DNA of 43,417 nucleotides, from positions 16,057-59,473 of the forward strand of contig JAHDCG010000022.1 of the NCBI GenBank assembly GCA_020629965.1, in the 5' to 3' direction. Both the position numbers and the translations under genes were made by a program. Position 1 is the stretch's first letter; each line of letters begins with the position of its first letter. Below are positions 32,129-40,642 of the stretch, piece after piece. Source of the stretch: Saprospiraceae bacterium (GTDB taxonomy: Bacteria > Bacteroidota > Bacteroidia > Chitinophagales > Saprospiraceae). Under the pieces are notes generated by a model that ran no database searches, was not told where the DNA came from, and saw only the letters and a list, made by a program, of their open reading frames with translations.

Positions 32129-35100
32129 ATGACATTTTTAAAAACATTAGTAAGCACCCTCTTACTCCTGCTCCTCCCCTTTTTCGGTCACGCTTGCGGC
32201 TATGCTTTCATCTCGCAATGCTCGGATTACGTGCGCATCAGTGCCGACGGTTCGACCAAAGATTACACGCTCGCGGATTGCACTTTCCGTACGCCGTTCC
32301 AAAATCACAACTTCGGTACGGTAGCGGAATTAAACGTCGATTTGGCGGAAATTATCACTTGGGAAAGCTGTGAAAATGAAGTTTCCGCAGCACATCTGTA
32401 TTACCGCGTCTATCCCGTAGGCTCGATGCCCGGCGCGTTTCAGGATTTTGCGTTGACGCATATCGTCAGTCAAACTTCCGGTACTTATCGCACGAAAAGA
32501 AGACATTCTACCACCGACCTCGACGTTTTGAGCGGACTCGGCGGCGGCAGTTACGTCCTCGAAATGTACACCCAAGCCGATGTCATCACCTCGGGCAGTA
32601 CGGTCAACGCACACCTCACTACCGACAACAACGGCAGCTACTTTCAGGCTTATTTCACTTTGGAAGGCGGCAGCACCGGCGGTTCGCTCGCCTTAAATTT
32701 TACCGAAACCAACGACGTCACCTGTCGCAACGGCAACGACGGCAGCACAATCGTGCAAACCACAGACGGCACGGCACCGTACAGCTACGCTTGGTCAAAC
32801 GGCAGTTTGGGCTCCCTCGCCCAAAATCTGCAGGCGGGTAATCACTTTGTCACCGTCACCGATGCGGCAGGCGCGGTCGGCACGGCTTCGGTCACTATTT
32901 CGCAACCGAGTACATTGGTGCCGATTACAAACTCCGTCAATGCCTCCGGTCAGACGGCAACGGACGGCAGCGCGACCGTCGGCGCCTCGGGCGGCACACC
33001 GCCGTACACTTACCTGTGGTCAACGGGCGCGACGACGGGCACGATAGCAAATGCAGCGCCCGGCACTTACACGGTGACGGTCACGGATGCTCATAACTGC
33101 ACCGCCACCGACGCGGAAACGGTTACTTTCTCGGCAACCGGACCCGACGGATATTGCACTGCTGCGGGCGAAATTCCGTGGTTCGATTGGCTCACCAACG
33201 TCGAATTCAGCGGCATCGACAATGCTTCGCAAAAGGCGCATTACACCGATTATACCGAACAAAATGCCGTAGTCAGTACCGGCGAAAGCTACCCGATTAC
33301 CTTACAAAACGGCTTCAGTTGGCAAACTTACGACGAGTACTACCGCGTGTGGATTGACTACAACCGCAACGGCATTTTTGAAGAACCGGCAGAAATCGCC
33401 TTTTCCGCCAATGCCGACGCACCACCTTTAGATACGCCCGGCGGCGAGGTTACGGGTACTGTGCAAATTCCCGTCACAGCAAGCATCGGCACGACTCGAA
33501 TGCGGGTGACTTTGAAAAGAACCGCCTACGCCCTGCCCTGCGAAAGCGTAGCAAACGGCGAAACGGAAGACTATTCCGTGACCATTATGCAGGGCGGGCC
33601 GGTCGTGTGCAGCCTGAATGCGGCAGTGCTGAACCTCGAATGTAATAACGGCGGCACTATCGACGAACCGCTTGACGATACTTTCGGTTTCGGGTTAACG
33701 GTCAGCGGTACGGGAACGAGTACGGGCTGGACGACCGACATCGACGGGACATCGGTCAGCGGGGCTTACGGCGTCCAAATTCCGTTCGGTGATTTGATGA
33801 TTGCCGACGGCGATTTGACTTTTGACATTACCGACGGCAGCGATGCGGAATGCACGACAACCGTCACCGTCACCGCCCCCGACGCCTGCTCGAACGGCGC
33901 GGAATGTACACTGACTGCGGTAATTTCGGATATCAACTGCAACAACAACGGCAGCGGTGCCAATCCCGACGACGATACTTTCACTTTCTCTCTGACAGTC
34001 ACGGGTGAGGAGACAGGCAGCGGTTGGATTGCGGAATTCGGCGGCAGCACGCAAACCGGCGAATACGGCACGGCGACGACTTTCGGACCGTTCCCGATTA
34101 GTCAGGGCGTCATCGACTTAGACATCCGCGATGCGGACGATGTGACCTGCACGACGACGGCAAGCGCGGATGCCCCGCCGACTTGCAGCGCAGGCAACAC
34201 AGCGGACGCCGACTGCGTTTCGGTCAGCGAATTTCCGTGGCACGACTGGATTAGCGGCGTGAGTTTCGGTGATATTTCCAATCCGTCGGGCAAATCGCCG
34301 TACAGTAACTTTACGGCCTCGACTACTACCCTTGCGGCGGGCGAAACGCAGGAAATTATCTTAACGGCGGGCTTCAGTTGGTTTACCTACGACGAGACCT
34401 GGAACGTTTGGATTGATTGGAATGCCGACGGTATTTTCGACCCGAACGAAGAGTCGGTTTTCTCCCTCGCCGTCCCCGCCCCGCCCAACGGTACTCTGAA
34501 CGCAGCAACAACGGGAGAAATTACCGTCCCCGCCGGCACCGCCCTCGGACAAAAGAAGATGCGCGTGACCCTGAAACGCGACGCTTTTGCTGCACCCTGT
34601 GAGGCAATTCCGATGGGCGAAGTCGAAGATTACACGGTCATCGTCACCGCTCCCGGCGGCAACGGCAGACAATCCGCCGGCATTTTACGAACGGAAGTAA
34701 ACGAAGTCAACGAAGCGGCGGATATTTCCTTTTACGGTGTGCTTCCCACGGAAATTGTCAACGCGGAAGTCCAAAAATCACACGACGGCGAGACATTTTT
34801 CCATCTGACGGAAAGACAAACCGAAGACTACGGTGACAACAGTATTACGCTGCGCTTACAGGATTTTGACTTACAAAAAGGCTATAATTATTACCGTGTC
34901 AAACTGACGGGCAGCGACGGCGGCACGCATTACAGCAATGCGCAGCTCTTATATTTTCAGCCGCTGCCGACGTTTACGATTTCGCCCAATCCGGCACAGG
35001 ATTTTGTCAAGGTACAAATGTGGGAGGAAGTCGAAGGAGCGGTCACTTGGACGATTGTCAATCAATTCGGACAGGAAATCGGGCGCGGAGTAAGAGAAAA

Positions 35101-35221
35101 TAATGCGGAAAAATCATTGCGCATCGACACCGGATATTTACGCGACGGTTTGTATTTCTTAAATGTGACGGCGCAAGGGAAAAGAGGAAAAGCAGGGAAG
35201 TTTGTGATTGCGCGGTTGTAG
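32129..35221 (+). CDS. secreted GEVED/SprB-repeat protein, T9SS type A
   Basis: 1030 aa. A signal peptide (residues 1-23, MTFLKTLVSTLLLLLLPFFG) leads into an unassigned domain (24-175) containing a basic TYRTKRRHSTTD segment. Two SprB-type repeats follow (GTAPYSYAWSNGS, GTPPYTYLWSTGA). The next part is symmetric: a GEVED domain (about 342-487, WFDWLTNVEFSGI to ANGETEDYSV), two cysteine-bounded DDTFxFxLTVxG domains, and a second GEVED domain (about 694-840, WHDWISGVSF to GEVEDYTVIV). The C-terminal 85 residues are a type A sorting domain (FTISPNPAQDFVKVQ, GLYFLNVTAQGKRGKAG). The DDTF domain is shared with the preceding gene, suggesting module exchange between neighbours. It is expected at the surface or released; no enzymatic signature is seen. 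Confidence 0.88.
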   Translation: MTFLKTLVSTLLLLLLPFFGHACGYAFISQCSDYVRISADGSTKDYTLADCTFRTPFQNHNFGTVAELNVDLAEIITWESCENEVSAAHLYYRVYPVGSMPGAFQDFALTHIVSQTSGTYRTKRRHSTTDLDVLSGLGGGSYVLEMYTQADVITSGSTVNAHLTTDNNGSYFQAYFTLEGGSTGGSLALNFTETNDVTCRNGNDGSTIVQTTDGTAPYSYAWSNGSLGSLAQNLQAGNHFVTVTDAAGAVGTASVTISQPSTLVPITNSVNASGQTATDGSATVGASGGTPPYTYLWSTGATTGTIANAAPGTYTVTVTDAHNCTATDAETVTFSATGPDGYCTAAGEIPWFDWLTNVEFSGIDNASQKAHYTDYTEQNAVVSTGESYPITLQNGFSWQTYDEYYRVWIDYNRNGIFEEPAEIAFSANADAPPLDTPGGEVTGTVQIPVTASIGTTRMRVTLKRTAYALPCESVANGETEDYSVTIMQGGPVVCSLNAAVLNLECNNGGTIDEPLDDTFGFGLTVSGTGTSTGWTTDIDGTSVSGAYGVQIPFGDLMIADGDLTFDITDGSDAECTTTVTVTAPDACSNGAECTLTAVISDINCNNNGSGANPDDDTFTFSLTVTGEETGSGWIAEFGGSTQTGEYGTATTFGPFPISQGVIDLDIRDADDVTCTTTASADAPPTCSAGNTADADCVSVSEFPWHDWISGVSFGDISNPSGKSPYSNFTASTTTLAAGETQEIILTAGFSWFTYDETWNVWIDWNADGIFDPNEESVFSLAVPAPPNGTLNAATTGEITVPAGTALGQKKMRVTLKRDAFAAPCEAIPMGEVEDYTVIVTAPGGNGRQSAGILRTEVNEVNEAADISFYGVLPTEIVNAEVQKSHDGETFFHLTERQTEDYGDNSITLRLQDFDLQKGYNYYRVKLTGSDGGTHYSNAQLLYFQPLPTFTISPNPAQDFVKVQMWEEVEGAVTWTIVNQFGQEIGRGVRENNAEKSLRIDTGYLRDGLYFLNVTAQGKRGKAGKFVIARL

Positions 35222-35263
35222 GGTTTACGACGTCGGCGTCCTGCGTTAGCTTCCCGGCATAAG

Positions 35264-35299
35264 AAAAGCGGCTGTCTTTAATCGGACAACCGCTTTTTT
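35264..35299 (+). terminator. intrinsic terminator of the 1030-aa gene
   Basis: The stem AAGCGGCTGTC/GACAACCGCTT has one G-U type mismatch, an 8-nt loop and a TTTTTT tail, starting 43 bp after the stop codon. Confidence 0.88.
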
Positions 35300-35333
35300 C
35301 GTTTTATTCGTAAAGCCAAAATCATTTTCCGAC

Positions 35334-35470
35334 GTAGAGACGTTGCATTGTGACGTCTTCTCAAGAGAGGATAATAAACAGGTGTTGATTCCTTAATTTC
35401 GAATAAAAGGAAAAATTATTTTGGTAATTTTCTTTGTTCATTACAAGACGTCCCAATGGTACGTCTCTAC
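35334..35470. repeat. pair of inverted AAGACGT..ACGTCTCTAC palindromes (copies 2 and 3)
   Basis: GTAGAGACGT..GACGTCTT at 35334-35359 and CAAGACGT..ACGTCTCTAC at 35444-35470 are opposite-facing copies of the element seen at 5616-5642. Together they frame a 137-bp AT-rich block with no gene, a possible small nonautonomous element (inference). Confidence 0.65.
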
Positions 35471-35490
35471 GAGAATTTCCGACGTTAGCA

Positions 35491-35567
35491 TACCATAGGT
35501 GGTAAGCCGAGTCGGAAGAAACCATGTTGTCGGCATTACCGGCAGAAGGGTACATAAGTCTATGGTA
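35491..35567. repeat. nested inverted repeat TACCATAG...CTATGGTA
   Basis: The outer arms TACCATAG (35491-35498) and CTATGGTA (35560-35567) pair perfectly. Inside, GGTAAGCCGA pairs with TCGGCATTACC with a one-base bulge. It could be a structured RNA or a repeat element; no family is recognised. Confidence 0.5.
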
Positions 35568-35603
35568 ACTCACAAAATCTAATGCACACACCCCTATCGT
35601 CCT

Positions 35604-35624
35604 CGTAAATCGTAAATCGTAAAT
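35604..35624. repeat. heptad array (CGTAAAT x3) at the kinase 3' end
   Basis: Three identical units end two bases from the stop codon of the minus-strand hybrid kinase. They form the downstream flank of that gene. Confidence 0.85.
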
Positions 35625-35626
35625 CG

Positions 35627-38182
35627 CTATACCTTCACGCCCAACAAAGCAAACACCTTCTCCAGCAATTCATCCGGGCTGAAGGGTTTACCCACGTGGT
35701 CATTCATTCCGAACAACTTTGCCTTCTCCTTTTCCGTCAAAAAGGCGGAAGCGGTCAGGGCGATAATCGGCGTGTCGCGCTTGGTGACGTTCGGATGCTT
35801 GCGGATTTCGGCGGTCGCCCGGTAGCCGTCCATGTTCGGCATTTGGATATCCATGAGGATGAGGTCGTAGTCGTTTTCGTTGAACGATTCAAGAGCTTGC
35901 AAACCGTCGTCGGCGGTAGTCACCGTGACCTTGAGTTTTTTCAGCATTTTGGCGACGACAAGTTGGTTGATTTTATTGTCTTCGACTAATAAAATACGGC
36001 TGCCGCTGAGGTCGGGTAATTTGCCTTCGGTAAGTAATTTTTTCTTTTCCTTTTTCTCCGCCCCGATTTTATACGGCAAATGCACGAGGAAAGTCGTACC
36101 GACGCCCGCCTGACTTTCGATGTGAAACTGTCCGTTTTGCAACTCTACCAGTCGCTTCGTAATCGCCAATCCTAACTGCGAGGTGCTGTACCCGTCAAAG
36201 ATATCTTCCATGCTTTCGTCGGGCGAATAGTGCAGCGTTTTGTTCAGTTCTTCCTGCGGAATGCCGCGTCCGTTGTCTTCGATGCGCAGGTGCAGCACGG
36301 CCTGTCCGTCGGCGAGGCGCGAGAGTTCAAAGTGTACATCTACACGACCACCCTCGGTGTAAGAAAACGAGGTGCCGATGAGATTGGTGATAATTTGGTT
36401 GAAACGCACGGGGTCGCCCCACAGTTTTTCCGGGATTTTTTTGTCGTAATTATAATTGGCAGTCAAGCGGCGGTCTTTGGCGGCAACCGTAAAGCGCGAG
36501 CGAATTTCGTCGAAGGTTTGCTGCGGCGAAAACTCCCGCTTTTCGAGGTTGAGTTTGTTGGTTTCGATTTGCGAAAAGTCCAAAACGTCGTTGATGAAAA
36601 CAACGAGATTATTCGCGCTGAACTGCAAAGTGCGCAGGTGTTCGATTTGGTCTTCGCGCGGTTTTTCGTCGAGCAGCAGGTGCGTCAATCCGACAATAAT
36701 GTTAATCGGTGTACGCATTTCGTGACTCATCGTAGCGAGGAAACGGTCGCGGGCAAAGGACGATTTTTCGATGGCTTCGCGCTCCGCGATTTCATCGACG
36801 AGTTTGGTATTCAGCAGGTCGAGATTGGCGTTGATGCTGTTGAGTTCTTCGTTTTTTTGCGCGATTTCGGCGCGGCTGCGCTGTATCTCTTCGTTTTTGT
36901 TGCGCAGCAGTTCGTTGTCTTTTTTCTTGGTACGGTAAGAGTTGAAAAGATTGAGCAAAAACAGCGCAATCAGACCGATGACCGCGAGCAAAAACCAACG
37001 GATTTTGCGGGCGGCGGACTGCTCGCCTTCCAGTTTATTGATTTGGCGGGCTTGCTCTTCGGCGGCAAATTCGCTTTCGTATTTGGTCGTCAATTCCAAC
37101 AGGGCGCGGCTTTTTTCTTCGTTGAAAAGATAAGCGCGACTTTGTGCAAAAGCGGTTTGAAATTGATAGGCTTTTTCGTGCATGCCGAGGTCGGCGTAGG
37201 TCTTGCCGATGGCTTTGAGCACTTCGGGTTTGCCGGGGTTGGACTTCACGTTTTTGAGCGCGAGCGCGGATTTTTCCAACCACTCTACGGCTTTTGCTTT
37301 GTTATTTTGCGCGGCGTAGATAACACCGAAATTTTTCGCGCTTTCTGCTTTCCCGAAAGTTAAATCTAAGTCCTCGCGGATATTGTAAGCGCGCAAATTT
37401 GCATCCATCGCATCCTCGTATTCGCCCTGTTCGATGAGGGTGAGGGCGATTTTATTAAAATCTTCCGCAATTTTCGGCACGTCTTCCAGCGAAGAGTGCA
37501 AATCGAGGCTCATTTGAAAATAAATCAAAGCCGAGTCGTAATCACCCAAGTCTTTGCTGATTTTCCCGATTTTATCGGCAATTAAAGTCGCGCCCGCCGC
37601 ATCTTCCGCCTGCAATTTTAAATCCAAAGCCTTGCGGTAGTATTCCTGCGCTTTGCCGTAAAGTTTTTTCGCCAAATAAACGTCACCGAGATTTTTCTGT
37701 GACTCGGCGGCTCCGTTCAGGTCTTTTTCTTCCAAACGAATTTCGAGTGCTTCCGTCAAATTTTCTTCCGCCTGCACAAAATCTTCCTGCAGATAAAAAA
37801 TGCGCCCGAGATTATTTTTTGAAGTCGCCAACAGTCGGCGGTCGGTCATGCGGTCACGTACTTTGAGCGCATTCACGTAGGCCTTCATGGCGTTGGTGTA
37901 GTCGTATTTTTCTTCAAATCCTCGCCCCTGCAAATCATAAGCCTGCGCCAGCCCGAGGTCGTAATTTTGCTCGCGGGCAGCGCGTACCGCCTTGCGCGTC
38001 AGTTGCGCGGAAGTACCCAAATCACCCTGTGCCAGTGCCTCCTCGGCAAGTCGATTATAAGCGTTCGTTTTTTCAATCCCCGAAAAATTATCCGCGATTT
38101 TGAACAGGCTGTCTAAAGAAGTTGCGTAAGCGCCGCTTCCGAAAAGCAAAGTAAACAGAATAAAAAGAGTAGTTTTTTTCAT
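35627..38182 (-). CDS. TPR hybrid sensor histidine kinase/response regulator with atypical ATP-binding domain
   Basis: 851 aa. Signal peptide or N-terminal anchor (residues 1-20), periplasmic TPR repeats (about 40-350), a membrane helix (395-412), a coiled coil (420-475), HisKA with phospho-acceptor H487 in FLATMSHEMRTP, an HATPase domain (about 588-705), and a C-terminal receiver (728-851) with D778 in LILMDIQMP and K832 in GKPFSP. The G1 box DNGRGIP (636-642) is intact. In the N box, however, the usual NLxxNAxKFT reads NLIGTSFSYT, with T604 replacing the ATP/Mg-binding Asn, and the GTGLGLAI box is STSQLGLAI. Kinase activity may therefore be weak or absent. No DNA-binding output domain is present. 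The gene is divergent from the SulP transporter, a possible target (inference). Confidence 0.9.
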   Translation of the reverse strand: MKKTTLFILFTLLFGSGAYATSLDSLFKIADNFSGIEKTNAYNRLAEEALAQGDLGTSAQLTRKAVRAAREQNYDLGLAQAYDLQGRGFEEKYDYTNAMKAYVNALKVRDRMTDRRLLATSKNNLGRIFYLQEDFVQAEENLTEALEIRLEEKDLNGAAESQKNLGDVYLAKKLYGKAQEYYRKALDLKLQAEDAAGATLIADKIGKISKDLGDYDSALIYFQMSLDLHSSLEDVPKIAEDFNKIALTLIEQGEYEDAMDANLRAYNIREDLDLTFGKAESAKNFGVIYAAQNNKAKAVEWLEKSALALKNVKSNPGKPEVLKAIGKTYADLGMHEKAYQFQTAFAQSRAYLFNEEKSRALLELTTKYESEFAAEEQARQINKLEGEQSAARKIRWFLLAVIGLIALFLLNLFNSYRTKKKDNELLRNKNEEIQRSRAEIAQKNEELNSINANLDLLNTKLVDEIAEREAIEKSSFARDRFLATMSHEMRTPINIIVGLTHLLLDEKPREDQIEHLRTLQFSANNLVVFINDVLDFSQIETNKLNLEKREFSPQQTFDEIRSRFTVAAKDRRLTANYNYDKKIPEKLWGDPVRFNQIITNLIGTSFSYTEGGRVDVHFELSRLADGQAVLHLRIEDNGRGIPQEELNKTLHYSPDESMEDIFDGYSTSQLGLAITKRLVELQNGQFHIESQAGVGTTFLVHLPYKIGAEKKEKKKLLTEGKLPDLSGSRILLVEDNKINQLVVAKMLKKLKVTVTTADDGLQALESFNENDYDLILMDIQMPNMDGYRATAEIRKHPNVTKRDTPIIALTASAFLTEKEKAKLFGMNDHVGKPFSPDELLEKVFALLGVKV

Positions 38183-38293
38183 CAGTAGCAGTTGTGCAGT
38201 TTTTTTCGAAAAAGAGCGGAAAACCCGTAAATTGTTTTAGATTGTCGGTTGAAATATAACCGAAAGAGGAGTATTTCTTACCGAATTATCAAC

Positions 38294-38301
38294 CAAATTT
38301 A
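38294..38301 (-). promoter_or_regulatory. candidate -7 element for the hybrid kinase
   Basis: The minus strand reads TAAATTTG, an exact TAnnTTTG match, 111 bp upstream of the kinase ATG in the divergent intergenic region. No clear -33 box is visible. Confidence 0.35.
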
Positions 38302-38430
38302 GTGCCGCTTTCGAGCGTTTTTTTAATTTTGCAAATCGACGGGTGAGCAGGCGGCAAAAAATTCCGTCCGAACATTTGCAAACACGAGAGGTTCTTAGGT
38401 AATAAGTTCGGCGCGGTGCGGAACTCCCGG

Positions 38431-38493
38431 ATGAAATCGAAATTTACTCAAAAGGTGACTTCGAGTCACTCTGTGAGTAAACTCCGATTTCAT
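38431..38493. repeat. GGTGACT-loop-AGTCACT hairpin element, copy 2
   Basis: Thirty-base arms (38431-38460 and 38464-38493) around a TCG loop match except at five positions. The core TTTACTCA..GGTGACT is shared with 27425-27465. It lies 36 bp before the SulP start codon, so a transcript through it would place a strong hairpin in the leader. Confidence 0.8.
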
Positions 38494-38529
38494 GCTGTCA
38501 TACAACAAAACTAACCAACTAAAACAACT

Positions 38530-40434
38530 ATGAAAAATCTTTTCAAATTCGACTTTTCACACCTTAAAGGCGACCTGTTCGGCGGTGTGACCGCAGCTAT
38601 CGTGGCATTACCCTTGGCTCTGGCATTCGGGGTCAGCTCGGGGCTGGGTGCGGCGGCGGGTCTGTACGGCGCGTTTGCCATCGGTCTGGTTGCGGCATTT
38701 TTCGGCGGAACACCTACCCAAATCAGCGGCCCGACGGCACCGATGACGGTTATCTCGGCGGTGCTGGTGGCGAGTATCGTGGCTTCGTTTCAGGGAGATG
38801 TAGAGGCGGCGTTGCCTTCGATTTTGCTGGTCTTTTTTATGGCGGGTGTCATCGAAACGCTGCTCGGGGTTTTTAAAATCGGCGGCTACATCAAATACAT
38901 TCCCTACCCCGTGGTGTCGGGTTTTATGACGGGTATCGGGGTAATTATTTTGATTACGCAGATTTTTCCGTTTTTCGGTTATGTACCGACCAAGGATGCG
39001 GAATTTGTGGAAAAATTCGTGCCGCAGGCTGAAGCGCGTTTGCTCGACAAAATTTTAAAAGAAGAAGCCGGCGAGGGGGTTTTGGTTTTAGACAACTACT
39101 TGGAAACAGCAGAACGCGGAGCGCAAATTACCGAAGCGGAAATCATGAAAGAAGCCAAGGGTTTGGCAAAAAAAGCCTCGGGCGGGGTCTTAGGTTCGCT
39201 GAAATATTTACCGCGTGCGCTGAAAAATATCAATTGGTTGGAGTTAATTTTGGCTCTTTCCACCATCTTTATTATTTACGGATTTAAACGCATTACCACT
39301 AAAATACCGAGCAGTCTGGTCGCGCTGGTCGTGGTCACTTTGGCGGCTTTGTTTTTAGTAAATGTGCAAGGAGAAACCGTGCGTACCATTGCCGACATCG
39401 AAACGATTCCGCTGGGTTTTCCGCCTTTACATTTGGATATTTTTTACGGCTTTTCGCTCGGGTCGGTGTTGCCTTTTATCGGGACGGCGTTTGCTTTGGC
39501 ACTGCTCGGTGCCATCGACTCGTTGCTGACTTCGGTGGTGGCGGACAACCTCACCAAGACGCGCCACGACTCCAATCAAGAACTTATCGGTCAGGGAATC
39601 GGTAATTCCGTTTCCGCACTTTTGGGCGGTATTCCGGGTGCGGGCGCGACGATACGGACGGTAGTCAATATTAATGCGGGCGGTAAAACGCGCATTTCGG
39701 GGATTACCCACGGTTTGGTTTTGTTGCTGGTGTTGTTGGTATTGGGTCCGATTGCTTCGCAGATTCCGTTGGCGGTTTTGGCGGGTATTTTGGTTACGGT
39801 CGGCATAGGTGTTATGGATTACAAAGGATTGAAAGCCGTACCGAAAATGCCGCGCGGCGACGTTGCCGTGATGTTTACGGTTTTGATTTTGACGGTTTTT
39901 GTCGATTTAATTCAAGCCGTTGCCATCGGTACGGTCTTGGCGGCGATTATGTTTATGAAAAAAATGGGCGATGTGACGGCGGAACAGGGCAAAATTACCA
40001 ACCTTTCTCCCGAGCAAATCGGCGATTGGCCCGACGAGTCGGCATTTCCCGAAAAACTCAAAGAAGAAGTTTATATCAAGCACCTCGACGGGCCGCTTTT
40101 CTTTGGTTATACCTCTGATTTTCAGCAACTTGTCAATACCATTCCACCCTCCGCTTCACACGTTATCATTCGGATGAGTAAGGTGCCGTACATCGACCAA
40201 TCGGGGCTGTTTGCCTTTGAGGATGTCCTGCTTAATTTGACTTCCAAAGGCATCACCCCGCTTTTGGTCGCCCCGCAGCAGCAACCGCGCTACCGCTTGG
40301 AGAGTATCGAAATCATCCCGGACTTGGTGCCGAAAGACCGCGTTTTCAAAAATTTCAAAGCATGTTTGGCGTGGGTAAAAGATAACGTAAAAAATACTCA
40401 TAAGAAAAATCACGGTATCGACGGCAAAATTTAA
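38530..40434 (+). CDS. SulP-family (SLC26) anion transporter with STAS domain
   Basis: 634 aa. The transmembrane part begins DLFGGVTAAIVALPLALAFG with GPTAPMTV following, the conserved SulP start, and contains GIGNSVSALLGGIPGAGATIRT, another family hallmark. About 80 polar residues (roughly 155-235, KDAEFVEKFVPQAEARLLDK onward) are inserted between membrane helices and form an unusual loop. The C-terminal STAS domain (about 513-620) carries YIDQSGLFAFEDV, with S558 at the site phosphorylated in anti-sigma antagonists. The family moves sulfate, bicarbonate or other anions, often with H+ or Na+; the substrate cannot be assigned from sequence. It is a single gene divergent from the hybrid kinase, with a hairpin element just before its ATG. 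Confidence 0.9.
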   Translation: MKNLFKFDFSHLKGDLFGGVTAAIVALPLALAFGVSSGLGAAAGLYGAFAIGLVAAFFGGTPTQISGPTAPMTVISAVLVASIVASFQGDVEAALPSILLVFFMAGVIETLLGVFKIGGYIKYIPYPVVSGFMTGIGVIILITQIFPFFGYVPTKDAEFVEKFVPQAEARLLDKILKEEAGEGVLVLDNYLETAERGAQITEAEIMKEAKGLAKKASGGVLGSLKYLPRALKNINWLELILALSTIFIIYGFKRITTKIPSSLVALVVVTLAALFLVNVQGETVRTIADIETIPLGFPPLHLDIFYGFSLGSVLPFIGTAFALALLGAIDSLLTSVVADNLTKTRHDSNQELIGQGIGNSVSALLGGIPGAGATIRTVVNINAGGKTRISGITHGLVLLLVLLVLGPIASQIPLAVLAGILVTVGIGVMDYKGLKAVPKMPRGDVAVMFTVLILTVFVDLIQAVAIGTVLAAIMFMKKMGDVTAEQGKITNLSPEQIGDWPDESAFPEKLKEEVYIKHLDGPLFFGYTSDFQQLVNTIPPSASHVIIRMSKVPYIDQSGLFAFEDVLLNLTSKGITPLLVAPQQQPRYRLESIEIIPDLVPKDRVFKNFKACLAWVKDNVKNTHKKNHGIDGKI

Positions 40435-40495
40435 AAATGTCGGATATTTGTTTTAAGTTTGGCTTCTGAATCAACTCGGCACGCGCCGAAAAGAT

Positions 40496-40560
40496 TGTTT
40501 AAGGGCTTAGGCGTTTAGAGCGGATACTTTTAAACGATTAAACGTCTAAGCCTTTAAACA
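40496..40560. repeat. octad arrays forming a 22-bp inverted repeat
   Basis: Arms 40496-40517 and 40539-40560 match at 20 of 22 bases around a 21-nt loop. Each arm is itself an 8-bp phased array: TTA at 40499, 40507 and 40515 on the left, TAARC at 40531, 40539, 40547 and 40555 on the right. It could act as the SulP terminator, although no T-run follows. Confidence 0.8.
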
Positions 40561-40642
40561 ACAAAAAAAAACAATCAGTACGACAACCATCATATCGACT
40601 CTTCTGCCGCCCGAAATCGCCGAAGCCGAGGCACAATACGCC

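Noticed and set aside
35361-35591. 76-aa minus-strand open frame downstream of the hybrid kinase
   Set aside because: It spans the dispersed palindrome and the nested inverted repeat, so its sequence is better explained by those elements.
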